Source of the DNA: Halalkalibaculum roseum
GTDB taxonomy: Bacteria > Bacteroidota > Rhodothermia > Balneolales > Balneolaceae
Length of the DNA stretch: 64,000 nt
Direction: 5' to 3'
NCBI RefSeq assembly: GCF_011059145.1
Contig: NZ_JAALLT010000001.1
Coordinates: 947,560 to 1,011,559 of the forward strand
Notes under the pieces: model-generated
Told to the model about the DNA's origin: nothing
What the model saw: only the letters and a program-made list of their open reading frames with translations
Databases searched by the model: none
Shown here: positions 8,606 through 17,309 of the stretch, piece by piece
How the letters are laid out: every line of letters starts with the position of its first letter
How positions within the stretch are numbered: position 1 is the first letter of the stretch
Position numbers and translations under genes: made by a program

Positions 8606-8726
8606 AATTACAGCAATATCTTGCTGGACAGATAGATCCTACTCGCTTTTAATGGGCCGTATTTCCGTTAATTATCACAAAATGTCAGATTTCTCCCCCT
8701 AGCTCGTCAGGTATTTCATCCTTTAT

Positions 8727-8763
8727 TCGGTTTATCTAATAAGTGAATAACATAGTAAACCGA
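8727..8763. promoter_or_regulatory. Inverted repeat upstream of AraC-like gene
   Basis: TCGGTTTA (8727-8734) and TAAACCGA (8756-8763) are perfect arms separated by 21 bases. They end 13 bases before the start codon at 8777. The place fits an operator, possibly autoregulatory, or a leader hairpin. Confidence 0.4.
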
Positions 8764-8776
8764 GTGAGGTCTTAAT

Positions 8777-9223
8777 ATGAATAATCAAACCATCCATAAC
8801 GCTGTTGATGAACTCAAATCGAATCTAACTGATGTTGCCCGGGTATTCGAATGGGCAGACTTGATGGGATATGAAGACCCCAAACGATTTTCCGAAAAAT
8901 TTCTGAGGCACTATGGTGTAAGGCCCCAGAAAATCATGGAACTGATACGCCTGGAGAGCATTATTCGATACCTGAGATCGAATGAAAATCTTTCGAACTA
9001 CAAGATAGCGCGAATGCATAGCCTGCCTTGCGAAAAGACACTTAATAATTTTACCAATTATCACACCGGTTATTCGCCCACGGCATTGAAAGAGAAAAGC
9101 AAAGAAGAGATAGGGCACTTGATGGAAGGCTTATGGAGTAAAATTATGGAGGAATATGCCGTAGGAAAGACAGGGATTGTGCTTGTTGAACGAAGGTATG
9201 AACATTGGAGAGAAACAGGTTGA
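8777..9223 (+). CDS. Small AraC-type DNA-binding protein without sensor domain
   Basis: 148 aa. Residues 18-98 can be laid over a whole AraC DNA-binding domain. The first helix-turn-helix is around WADLMGYEDPKRFSEKFLRHYGV, a linker follows (RPQKIMELIRLESIIRYLRSN), and a second, divergent unit ends in YHTGYSPTALK, like the G-x-T-P-x-x-Y motif. The second unit has lost several consensus residues, so DNA binding may be altered. The C-terminal ~45 residues are unassigned. There is no ligand-binding domain. A TGAGGT ribosome-binding sequence precedes the ATG. Confidence 0.6.
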   Translation: MNNQTIHNAVDELKSNLTDVARVFEWADLMGYEDPKRFSEKFLRHYGVRPQKIMELIRLESIIRYLRSNENLSNYKIARMHSLPCEKTLNNFTNYHTGYSPTALKEKSKEEIGHLMEGLWSKIMEEYAVGKTGIVLVERRYEHWRETG

Positions 9224-9347
9224 ATGGTCATGCCTTATCACATTTTAGTGGCTTGATCCAATGACGTTATCATGTTTACGTAAATCTGTCTAAGCCACTT
9301 TTCCATTCGCGTAAATATCCACCATAACCACTAAGCAAGAGGCATCT

Positions 9348-10613
9348 ATGAAAACTAATATGAACAAACGTTTAGGTATACTTACCGTTCTATCTTTAAT
9401 TATTTTGGCGTCGGGTTGTAAAGAGCCGCCTCCCTGTGATTTCGAAATCAGACCGGGTCCGGCAGCCCAAAACCAGATGCAGACCGCACTGAACCAGGTG
9501 AAAGACGGTTGTACGATTTCCCTGAGTGATGGAGTATTTGAATTTAGCAGGGGGCTCACCATGGATTCAAAATCCAATGTCACAATCAAGGGAGTAAGCC
9601 GGGAAAATACCATACTCTCTTTTGAAAATCAGGAAACGGGAGCGGATGGCCTGCTCATCTCGAATTCCGATGACATCATTGTAAAAGATTTAACAATTCG
9701 GGATACAATGGGTGATGCGCTTAAATTTACAGACAGCCAAAGTATCGTGATGCTGAGGCTAAACACCATCTGGAGCGGCGAACCCTCGGAAGACAATGGT
9801 GCTTATGGTCTTTACCCGGTGGAAAGCAGCAATATACTTATAGATGACTGCTACTCTTACGGGGCTTCCGACTCGGGCATATATGTCGGTCAATCGGATA
9901 ACGCCATCGTCAGAAACTCACGGGCTGAGGGTAATGTGATAGGTATTGAAATTGAAAATACCACTGGTGCAGACGTGTATGACAATGTTGTCTACGAAAA
10001 CGCTGCCGGTATAATGGTTATCAATCTACCCGGACTGTCCCAATTAGGAAGTCAGACCAGGATTTTTAACAATACAATCACTGATAACAACCTGGGTAAT
10101 TTTGCTCATCACGGACATATAGCCGCAGAGGTACCCGCTGGAACCGGTATTTTAACGCTCAGTATCACAGATGTAGAAATATTCAACAACGATCTCCACG
10201 AGAACAATGTGGTCGGTACAGCTGTGGCCAGTTACCTTGCCCTTGTTGGAATTGGAGTAGCACCCGAACCCACGGATCCGAATTATAATCCATACCCCGG
10301 CAATATCTATATCCATGATAACAGTTATAGCAGGAGTAATAATTATGCGCCTGCGGAAGAACAGTCAGACTTCGGGAACCTGCTGGTGCAGAGTTTCGGA
10401 GCGAATCCGATACCTGATTTCATATTAGACGGTATCTTTTTGCCGGAGAGCGGTGAGTCTGGCACTATCTGCATTGAAAACAACGACGGCAGCAGTTTTG
10501 TCAATCTGAACCTGCTGAATGATTTTCCGAACAATTTAAGTTTCGATGCTTCTCCTCACGCATGTTCTATGGACCCGTTGCCGGAAATCGTACTGGATAT
10601 TCCACAAATCTAA
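9348..10613 (+). CDS. Parallel beta-helix repeat lipoprotein (partner of diheme cytochrome)
   Basis: 421 aa. The signal ends in LASGC, so Cys24 should be lipidated; an alternative start at M5 gives the same lipoprotein. From about residue 70 to 330 there are repeated short beta-strand coils (NVTIKGV, NILIDDCYSYG, NAIVRNSRAEGN, DVYDNVVYEN, RIFNNTITDN, NIYIHDNSY), the pattern of a right-handed parallel beta-helix as in NosD/pectin-lyase-like proteins. No catalytic motif is evident. The next gene, 10 bases on, is a diheme cytochrome lipoprotein. From memory, this pair corresponds to the co-occurring families TIGR03805 (beta-helix) and TIGR03806 (SO2930/HNE_0200 cytochrome), whose joint function is not known. 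Confidence 0.87.
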   Translation: MKTNMNKRLGILTVLSLIILASGCKEPPPCDFEIRPGPAAQNQMQTALNQVKDGCTISLSDGVFEFSRGLTMDSKSNVTIKGVSRENTILSFENQETGADGLLISNSDDIIVKDLTIRDTMGDALKFTDSQSIVMLRLNTIWSGEPSEDNGAYGLYPVESSNILIDDCYSYGASDSGIYVGQSDNAIVRNSRAEGNVIGIEIENTTGADVYDNVVYENAAGIMVINLPGLSQLGSQTRIFNNTITDNNLGNFAHHGHIAAEVPAGTGILTLSITDVEIFNNDLHENNVVGTAVASYLALVGIGVAPEPTDPNYNPYPGNIYIHDNSYSRSNNYAPAEEQSDFGNLLVQSFGANPIPDFILDGIFLPESGESGTICIENNDGSSFVNLNLLNDFPNNLSFDASPHACSMDPLPEIVLDIPQI

Positions 10614-10623
10614 ACAGACTGCA

Positions 10624-11751
10624 ATGAGAGCCTGCCCAAAAAATAAGCTGAAAGTAAAGCCCACGGTCACGCTGCTTTGGTCAGCAGTGTGGCTGCTTTC
10701 AGCTTATCTTCTCACAGGATGCATGAAAGGGAATGATGTCAACTGTATGTTCGGAATTGATACTCCCTGCATAGCTGTAGATAATCCCCATCAACAGCTT
10801 TCGGAATATAGTTTGTTCCGGGGTGACATCAGTGAACTCGAACCGGTAGACAGGTTAATTCCGTATGACCTAAACACGCCCTTATTTTCCGATTATGCCA
10901 GAAAAAAGCGCTTTATTTATATACCACCGGATTCATCCATAGCCTATTCATCAGAGAATAGTCTCATTTTTCCGATAGGTACTGTTTTGGTAAAGAATTT
11001 CTTTTACAACATCAATGAGCAAGATCAATCTATGGGACGCATTCTCATCGAGACTCGGCTTATGATACTCACTGCTCACGGATGGACGGCAAATACCTAT
11101 GTATGGAATGAAAATCAAACAGAAGCCGAATTAGTGCAGGTAGGGGATAGCAAACAGATTGAATGGGTTGATGCAGAGGGTATGCAGCAAAAGGTTAAGT
11201 ACCAGATTCCCTCCATTAATGATTGTAAAACCTGTCACTCTTTTAATGGTGGACTCGTTTTAATCGGCCCTAAAGTCCGTAATCTAAACAAATCGTTCAC
11301 CTATAACGACATGACTGAAAATCAACTGGTCTATTGGAACCGGCTCGGTTTTCTTGAGGATATTCCGGTACCGGATAGCCTTGCCCGGCTCCCGGCTTGG
11401 GATGATACTGCAACAGGAACCATTCATGACCGCGCACGGGCTTATCTTGATGTAAATTGCGGTATGTGTCATAATCCGGGAGGTTCGGCTAACAACTCAA
11501 GGCTGTTTCTAAATCTGGAAAATGACAATCCCTATAACCTGGGAATATTTAAACGTCCACTTGCCACCGGTGGGGGATCGGGTGATTTGGAGTTCGATAT
11601 CGTACCGGGGAAACCGGATTCATCTATACTTGTCTACCGATTAGAATCAACAGAACCCCAAATAAGAATGCCGGAACTGGGACGAACACTGGTACATGAG
11701 GAAGGTGTGAAACTTATCCGCGAATGGATTGACCAAATGGAATTCGAGTAG
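10624..11751 (+). CDS. SO2930-type diheme c-type cytochrome lipoprotein
   Basis: 375 aa from the ATG at 10624. This start gives a lipoprotein signal with lipobox LLTGC (Cys33). An upstream in-frame ATG at 10546 would run inside the preceding gene and lose the signal. Two heme-attachment motifs are present: C201-K-T-C-H205 and C279-G-M-C-H283. A methionine-containing stretch near the C-terminus (QIRMPELGR) is a candidate axial ligand. The first ~170 residues are beta-rich and unlike standard cytochromes, as in the SO2930 family. It is probably periplasmic and lipid-anchored, moving electrons to or from an unknown partner, perhaps the beta-helix protein. Confidence 0.87.
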   Translation: MRACPKNKLKVKPTVTLLWSAVWLLSAYLLTGCMKGNDVNCMFGIDTPCIAVDNPHQQLSEYSLFRGDISELEPVDRLIPYDLNTPLFSDYARKKRFIYIPPDSSIAYSSENSLIFPIGTVLVKNFFYNINEQDQSMGRILIETRLMILTAHGWTANTYVWNENQTEAELVQVGDSKQIEWVDAEGMQQKVKYQIPSINDCKTCHSFNGGLVLIGPKVRNLNKSFTYNDMTENQLVYWNRLGFLEDIPVPDSLARLPAWDDTATGTIHDRARAYLDVNCGMCHNPGGSANNSRLFLNLENDNPYNLGIFKRPLATGGGSGDLEFDIVPGKPDSSILVYRLESTEPQIRMPELGRTLVHEEGVKLIREWIDQMEFE

Positions 11752-11783
11752 TAGGGCGGAAGTGGATGAAATGGCATTAATTA

Positions 11784-11816
11784 AAAAAGCCTGCTTCGTT
11801 AGGAAGCAGGCTTTTT
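11784..11816. terminator. Bidirectional rho-independent terminator
   Basis: AAAAAGCCTGCTTC (11784-11797) pairs with GAAGCAGGCTTTTT (11803-11816) around GTTAG. The T and A runs on both sides let it stop transcription of the cytochrome operon on plus and of the cold-shock gene on minus. Confidence 0.92.
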
Positions 11817-11839
11817 AGTAGCGAGTTTAAAACTCGAAA

Positions 11840-12058
11840 TTACTTATAATCCAGGCTTCGAACGTTAATTGCGCTTAAGCCTTTAGGTGTCTCTTCAACT
11901 TCAAACTCTACAGCTTCGTCGTCTTCAAGTCCTTGATTGTAATCTAAATTTTCTACATTGTTTCTGTGGACGAAAATATCTTTTCCTCCGTCCTCTGGTG
12001 CGATAAATCCAAATCCCTTTTCAGTATCGAACCATTTTACTTTTCCTTGTTGTGTCAT
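11840..12058 (-). CDS. Cold-shock domain protein (CspA family)
   Basis: 72 aa from the ATG at 12058, giving the usual Csp N-terminus (MTQQGKVKWFDTEKGFGFI). An in-frame ATG at 12097 would add 13 atypical residues and is less likely. RNA-binding motifs RNP1 (KGFGFI) and RNP2 (DIFVH) are intact. These single-OB-fold proteins bind single-stranded RNA and act as RNA chaperones in the cytoplasm. The gene stands alone, with ~280 bases to the divergent sugar porter and room for the long leader typical of csp genes. Confidence 0.93.
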   Translation of the reverse strand: MTQQGKVKWFDTEKGFGFIAPEDGGKDIFVHRNNVENLDYNQGLEDDEAVEFEVEETPKGLSAINVRSLDYK

Positions 12059-12337
12059 TTGTACTGTGTAATTGTTTTGATCACCATGGAGCTTCATTCA
12101 AAGAAGAGAGTCGTCTAAACGCGTCAATCTTAAATACTTCACTCGAGGTGGGTAATTAAATATAACGCCCAAAATTATGAGACTTATTGCAAAATACCAA
12201 TTCTTATTTATGGTTGATTTTTGTCGGCAATTGGGCGATTGTTGATATTCTTTTATAAGGCAGATATTTACTTAGCAAGATGGTATACCATCATCAAAAA
12301 CGGGTAAAAAAGATAATTCCAAGTAGCCTAACCTATT

Positions 12338-13705
12338 ATGCTGAAAACCAAATCCATTCTTCTTTCATCTATTGTAGCTTCTCTGGCAGGATTTCTTTTT
12401 GGATTTGACACAATTGTAATATCGGGAGCTGATCGTCCCATTCAGCTGCTGTGGGAAACCAGTGATCTCTTTCACGGCACCTTCATTATGTCAATGGCAC
12501 TCTGGGGAACGGTGATCGGCGCGCTGTTTGGTGGCATACCTTGTGATAAATTCGGCAGGAAGAAGACCTTATTTTGGATCGGTATTTTGTATCTGTTGTC
12601 AGCTCTCGGTTCGGCATTGGCTCCCGATCCCTATATTTTCTCCTTCTCGAGATTCATAGGCGGACTCGGAGTAGGGGCCTCTTCGGTGGCGGCACCAATC
12701 TATATCTCTGAGATAACACCTCCCGGCAGCAGGGGGCGTCTGGTAGCTTCCTACCAGTTCAACATCGTTTTCGGTATACTGGTGGCATTTTTGTCTAACT
12801 ACATGATTGGAGAATATTTCGGAGACAATTCCTGGCGATGGATGCTCGGAGTTGAGGCCTTGCCTGCTGCTATTTACTCCATGCTGGTTATCGGGGTGCC
12901 GGAGAGTCCACGTTGGTTAACCCTAAAGAAAAAAGACGAATCAGCTGCAAGAGAATTACTGAGCCAGCTTAGTCCAAAAGAAAACATCAGTGAAATGATG
13001 GAGGCTATCAAAAACTCTGTCTCTGATACGGCACAGGTTTCATTCTTTTCAAAGAAATTTCGTTTTCCAATACTCCTTGCTTTTTTACTGGCATTTTTCA
13101 ACCAGCTCTCAGGGATAAATTTTGTGCTCTATTATGCCCCGCGTATTTTTGAGCAGGCAGGCATTGCCGCCAGTGATGTGCTTGGGGCATCTATACCCCT
13201 GGGTATTGTGAACCTGTTGTTTACTCTCCTGGGAATGTACCTCATTGACAAGGTGGGGAGGAAGCAGCTGATGTATTACGGCTCCTTCGGGTATATTTTA
13301 TCACTACTGGGTGTTTCCTGGGCCTTTTATACCGGGGCTGAAGGGGTTATGGTGGTTGCTTTTGTATCGGCCTTTATTGCATCTCATGCTATTGGACAGG
13401 GGGCAGTAATCTGGGTATTTATTTCAGAAATTTTCCCAAATTCTGTTCGGGATTATGGCATGTCGCTCGGTTCGGGAACACATTGGATCTTTGCTGCAAT
13501 CATTACACTGGTCACTCCAACCGTATTGGCCAATTTTTCGGGAGGGACTATCTTTGCATTTTTTGCGGGTATGATGGTACTGCAGCTGCTGTTTGTGTGG
13601 GGACTCATGCCGGAGACCAAAAACAAGAGCCTTGAAGAACTTGAAAAAGAACTGCTTCCTGATGATGCCGAAATTACAGGGGCATGGGAACAACCTGAGA
13701 TTTAG
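12338..13705 (+). CDS. MFS sugar porter
   Basis: 455 aa, about 12 hydrophobic helices, of the sugar porter subfamily (XylE/GLUT-like). Signatures seen: DKFGRKKT in the loop after helix 2, RFIGGLGVGASSVAAPIY with the sugar-transport motif, PESPRWL before the central loop, and the C-terminal PETKNKSLEELE. It probably imports a hexose or related sugar by proton symport in the inner membrane. A PfkB-type sugar kinase starts 55 bases later, so fructose or a similar free sugar is the likely cargo; this is an inference from context. Confidence 0.93.
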   Translation: MLKTKSILLSSIVASLAGFLFGFDTIVISGADRPIQLLWETSDLFHGTFIMSMALWGTVIGALFGGIPCDKFGRKKTLFWIGILYLLSALGSALAPDPYIFSFSRFIGGLGVGASSVAAPIYISEITPPGSRGRLVASYQFNIVFGILVAFLSNYMIGEYFGDNSWRWMLGVEALPAAIYSMLVIGVPESPRWLTLKKKDESAARELLSQLSPKENISEMMEAIKNSVSDTAQVSFFSKKFRFPILLAFLLAFFNQLSGINFVLYYAPRIFEQAGIAASDVLGASIPLGIVNLLFTLLGMYLIDKVGRKQLMYYGSFGYILSLLGVSWAFYTGAEGVMVVAFVSAFIASHAIGQGAVIWVFISEIFPNSVRDYGMSLGSGTHWIFAAIITLVTPTVLANFSGGTIFAFFAGMMVLQLLFVWGLMPETKNKSLEELEKELLPDDAEITGAWEQPEI

Positions 13706-13760
13706 AATAGCGCAATTATTTATCTAAAAATTTGTTCAGCTTGATATAATCCGCCAAAAA

Positions 13761-14657
13761 ATGAATAAAAATCCGGTCATAACATGTGTTGGAGAAGTGC
13801 TCTGGGATGCGTTGCCCGGTGGTATTTATTTGGGCGGGGCTCCACTGAATGTCTGCTTAAATCTGAATAGACTGGGAGCGGAAGCCCGAATGGTTAGTCG
13901 TGTGGGTGAAGATCGCTTGGGGAGTGAAGCAAAAGACCGCATTGAACGAGGAGGGTTGGACAGTGATTTTATTCAAGTCGATAAAGAGCATGAAACCGGG
14001 TTCGTCAAGGTACAACTTAATTCAGACGGCGATCCGGAATATGTAATAATGCAACCCGTAGCATGGGATTTTATTAACCTTCAGCAAAAAAAGATTGTAG
14101 AGTTATTGGAAAACTCATGGGCGGTGGTTTACGGCACACTGGCTCATCGGCAAAATCATGGATTGCGCAACTTATCGGAACTCAGTTGTCTCAAAGTACT
14201 GGATATGAATTTGAGGGCACCTCATTTTGAAAAAGATACTGTTCTGGAACTGGTTAAGGGAGCCGATATCCTGAAAATGAACATGGACGAGTTGGAGCTT
14301 CTCAAAAGCTGGTATTCAATTTCAGGGAGTACAGAAAAAGCACTCAGAGAAATTGCTGCAAGGTGTAGTTGCCTGACGATTTGTGTAACCCGGGGCGGTG
14401 ATGGAGCTGTAATGCTGCATAAAAGGCAGTGGTTTGAACATGGGGGTTACCCTGTAACCGTTATGGATGCGGTAGGTGCGGGTGATGCATTTCTTGCTGC
14501 TCTGCTGTATGGATTAAGCGTAGACAGAAATCAAGAGGAACTGCTTCCCCTAGCAAACGCGGCGGGAGCTTATGTGGCGTCCCAATCCGGTGCCAATCCG
14601 GAATACTCAATTAGCGATCTCGATTCCGTGATTGAAGGTAAGCTTTTACTTCAATAA
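13761..14657 (+). CDS. PfkB-family carbohydrate kinase, fructokinase-like
   Basis: 298 aa, ATP-dependent sugar kinase of the ribokinase/PfkB family. The N-terminal GEVLWDALPGG and GGAPLNVCLNLNRLG match bacterial fructokinases. The C-terminal signature DAVGAGDAF (236-244) carries the catalytic base D242. It follows the sugar porter by 55 bases, which suggests uptake and phosphorylation of the same sugar. Its last 12 bases overlap the end of the convergent oxidoreductase gene at 14646. Confidence 0.9.
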   Translation: MNKNPVITCVGEVLWDALPGGIYLGGAPLNVCLNLNRLGAEARMVSRVGEDRLGSEAKDRIERGGLDSDFIQVDKEHETGFVKVQLNSDGDPEYVIMQPVAWDFINLQQKKIVELLENSWAVVYGTLAHRQNHGLRNLSELSCLKVLDMNLRAPHFEKDTVLELVKGADILKMNMDELELLKSWYSISGSTEKALREIAARCSCLTICVTRGGDGAVMLHKRQWFEHGGYPVTVMDAVGAGDAFLAALLYGLSVDRNQEELLPLANAAGAYVASQSGANPEYSISDLDSVIEGKLLLQ

Positions 14658-15890
14658 CACTTCAGCTCCTTCGCCTCTGGCAATGAGCGAACGGTACTCC
14701 TCGAGTTCCTGCTGAACAATTGGGTTTTCTAGCTTCAGCGTTTGCCCTTTCTCCGCTGAAAGGTAACAGGCCTGACACAACACGGTGATCTCTTTTCCAT
14801 AATTCCAGTCAAGCATAGCATCTTTGCCTGCGAGAAATGCATCTCTCATATCTTCGATTTCTCCGATATAACCATAAAGGTCCGCTTCATTGGGCTGCAG
14901 GGCCAATAAACCTTTGCTGGAAGTGGACTTTTCGAGAGCTTCTTCACTGTCTGCCACAGCCTCGGCCGCTTCATCACCTATAAAAATTTCGGAAGGAGAG
15001 CGAAGGGTGTTGACTTCAAGAGCATAACCTGGTCCCAAACCTTCTACCGAAATACGCAGGCCTTGCTTGTCGTACATCCAGGAATCGGTAAACTGAGCTT
15101 TTACCACCTGACCTGTTTCGGGATTTTTATAGTTGATGGTGCCGGTACAAAAATCTTCTGCCGGCGTCGCAGCGTAGTCTACCCCAAATTTCTCTTTAAG
15201 CTGTTTGCGATATTTTGGCTGTCCCCACTTTAGAAGACTTGTATCAGCCTGAACGCTGATGGGCTCCAGGAACAGGGGGTCTTTATCAGGGGGCGTTAAA
15301 ATGTGGCGTGAGGCTGCGATACTATGACAGCCCATATCCGAAAGGGCACCGCCGCCCTGTTTTATGGGATTCCAGAACCATGAGCTGTGCGGACCGGAGT
15401 GTTCTTCTGTACTCCTGGCAAGTGCCATGTTGCCCATGGCTTGCATTTGCGGTTCCAATTGTTTCAGAGCTTTGTTGATACCCGGAACGTGTAGCTGGTT
15501 TTCAAAGTAGGCGGTAAGTAGTTCTGCTGACTCTGCAAGCTCAACCATTCTGGTAGCCTCTGCTATAGTACGTCCCAATGGCTTCTCACAAATCACACCT
15601 ATAAGCTCGACGCCGGCTGAAACGCTATCGGCGATTTCTTCCATCACTTCTACACGGGTAAAGTTTGGAGAGAGGATGGCGACAGCATCACTGTTTTCAC
15701 AAACTTCCTTAATGCTGTCACATATTACCGGTTGACCCAGCAAATGTTCTTTTGCAAAACGGGCTAAATCTTCAGCGCTCGACCTATTATATATGGCTGA
15801 TAATTCAACACCGCGTACCTGTAACATGGCTTTAGCGAGGAAGTGGGCAATGAAACCGGAACCTATAAATCCAATCTTAAGTGTTTTCAA
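14646..15890 (-). CDS. Gfo/Idh/MocA-family NAD(P)-dependent oxidoreductase
   Basis: 414 aa. The N-terminal Rossmann fold begins GFIGSGFIAHFLAK. The family motif E-K-P appears as ICEKPLGRT near residue 110. The C-terminal alpha/beta domain (HSGPHSSWFWNP, GGGALSDMGCHSI) includes the catalytic-type Asp/His region. Members oxidise or reduce sugars, inositols or related compounds. Lying next to the sugar porter and kinase but on the opposite strand, it may handle a related substrate. The 3' end overlaps the kinase gene by 12 bases. Confidence 0.9.
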   Translation of the reverse strand: MKTLKIGFIGSGFIAHFLAKAMLQVRGVELSAIYNRSSAEDLARFAKEHLLGQPVICDSIKEVCENSDAVAILSPNFTRVEVMEEIADSVSAGVELIGVICEKPLGRTIAEATRMVELAESAELLTAYFENQLHVPGINKALKQLEPQMQAMGNMALARSTEEHSGPHSSWFWNPIKQGGGALSDMGCHSIAASRHILTPPDKDPLFLEPISVQADTSLLKWGQPKYRKQLKEKFGVDYAATPAEDFCTGTINYKNPETGQVVKAQFTDSWMYDKQGLRISVEGLGPGYALEVNTLRSPSEIFIGDEAAEAVADSEEALEKSTSSKGLLALQPNEADLYGYIGEIEDMRDAFLAGKDAMLDWNYGKEITVLCQACYLSAEKGQTLKLENPIVQQELEEYRSLIARGEGAEVLLK

Positions 15891-16019
15891 AGCAGTAAGT
15901 ATTTATGTGAGGAATTGGACAATAATTAAAACAATCTTTCCGTGGAATGCATAAAAAACTTAAACAATGAAGGGAGTATATACTGGTTCAGAATGCCGGA
16001 TTAAGCGGTGGGAGAAAGT

Positions 16020-17153
16020 CTAACTGCTTTCTCTGCGGGAGCGGATGTTATATATATTGTCTGACTTTTTCCTGAATACCTCGAAGTAGGGAATGCTCAC
16101 CCCTTTCCCCTTGATAGTTGCCTCTTTGGGTCCTGAAGTTTCAAACTCATCTTTTACAAGCTCCCGGGTATGTTCACTGATGATGATGGAATTGGGGATT
16201 TTCTTACTGATGGCTTCCATGCGCGAGGCGACGTTTACCGTATTCCCAATGACGGTGTATTCCATGTAATCATTGGTGCCTACATTTCCCACCACCACTT
16301 CACCGGTATTAATTCCGATACCGATTTTTATTTCAGTACCCAGCAGGTCGGCATATTTTTTATTGATACTGCCCAGCGATTCTATCATGTCAAGCGCAGC
16401 GGAAACGGCATTGGTATGATTATCTATATAAGAAACCGGCGCACCGAATACAGCCAGCAATCCGTCACCCATATACTTGTTAATGGAACCTTTATTTTTC
16501 TTTATGCAATCTGAAATCTCATTCCAGTAGTCATTGAGAAAACTGACCACCTGAGAAGGACGCAGGTGTGAGGCAAATTGGGTAAACCCGCGGATGTCGG
16601 CAAAAAGTACCGAAACAACGCGCGATTCTCCGGGACTCATAAGCTGTTCATCGCTCGAGTCGAGTGCTTGCGATACCACTTCGCCCGGTACATAGCGCTT
16701 GAATAACTTAAGGATATCCTCTTGCTTGCTTTTGAACTTTTCGATCTCCCCGGATAGTTCACGATTGTGATACTCAGCTTCACTGAGTTTCAATGCCCCA
16801 TCGAGCACCATCTTTAAATCTTTGTCATCATAGGGATAGTTGACGTAGCGGTAAATTAGATTCTTTTTAATCGCTATGTCCAGTGATTCCGTGTCTTCAG
16901 ATTCTGCAAAAATGATACTGAGAACCTCGGGCTTAGAGTGGGATATACTTTCACTGAACTGCAGCCCCGTCATGTCGTTCATTTTCTGCTTGATGAGCAC
17001 CACATGGATATCATACTCTTCCAGAGTTTTGAATCCTTTGCGGATGGAAGAGGCAGTAAAAACATTGTAATGACGTACGAATTGCGATCGGAACAGATTT
17101 AAATCATGCTCCTCATCGGATATCATTAATACGTTACCGCTGTTCTGATGCAT
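16020..17153 (-). CDS. Class III adenylate/guanylate cyclase with degenerate receiver domain
   Basis: 377 aa. Residues 6-125 have a receiver-like fold, but the usual phospho-acceptor Asp position in VVLIKQKM is not Asp (K55 region). The switch Lys-Pro is also altered (VNYPYDD). The domain is therefore probably a phosphorylation-independent pseudo-receiver. A coiled coil (125-160) leads to the cyclase domain (175-365). Metal-binding Asp186 (FADIRGF) and Asp230 (YMGDG) are present, as are transition-state N327 and R331 (VNVASR). K226 and T320 suit ATP over GTP. It should make cAMP as a soluble dimer; adenylate specificity is an inference. Confidence 0.9.
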   Translation of the reverse strand: MHQNSGNVLMISDEEHDLNLFRSQFVRHYNVFTASSIRKGFKTLEEYDIHVVLIKQKMNDMTGLQFSESISHSKPEVLSIIFAESEDTESLDIAIKKNLIYRYVNYPYDDKDLKMVLDGALKLSEAEYHNRELSGEIEKFKSKQEDILKLFKRYVPGEVVSQALDSSDEQLMSPGESRVVSVLFADIRGFTQFASHLRPSQVVSFLNDYWNEISDCIKKNKGSINKYMGDGLLAVFGAPVSYIDNHTNAVSAALDMIESLGSINKKYADLLGTEIKIGIGINTGEVVVGNVGTNDYMEYTVIGNTVNVASRMEAISKKIPNSIIISEHTRELVKDEFETSGPKEATIKGKGVSIPYFEVFRKKSDNIYNIRSRRESS

Positions 17154-17309
17154 TGGGGTATATTATTTCACACAGATAATTCAATATAGATAAAGGAAGG
17201 AAATCAAACAATAAAATGTCCTAATATGCATTTTGGGATCCACAGAGTAGGTTTTTCGATGGGTTGGGCCCCATCCCGGAAGACAATCACACAGGTTAAG
17301 TAAAAAATA

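Noticed and set aside
10546-10623. Longer N-terminus for the diheme cytochrome
   Set aside because: Would overlap the beta-helix gene and hide the lipoprotein signal that begins at 10624.
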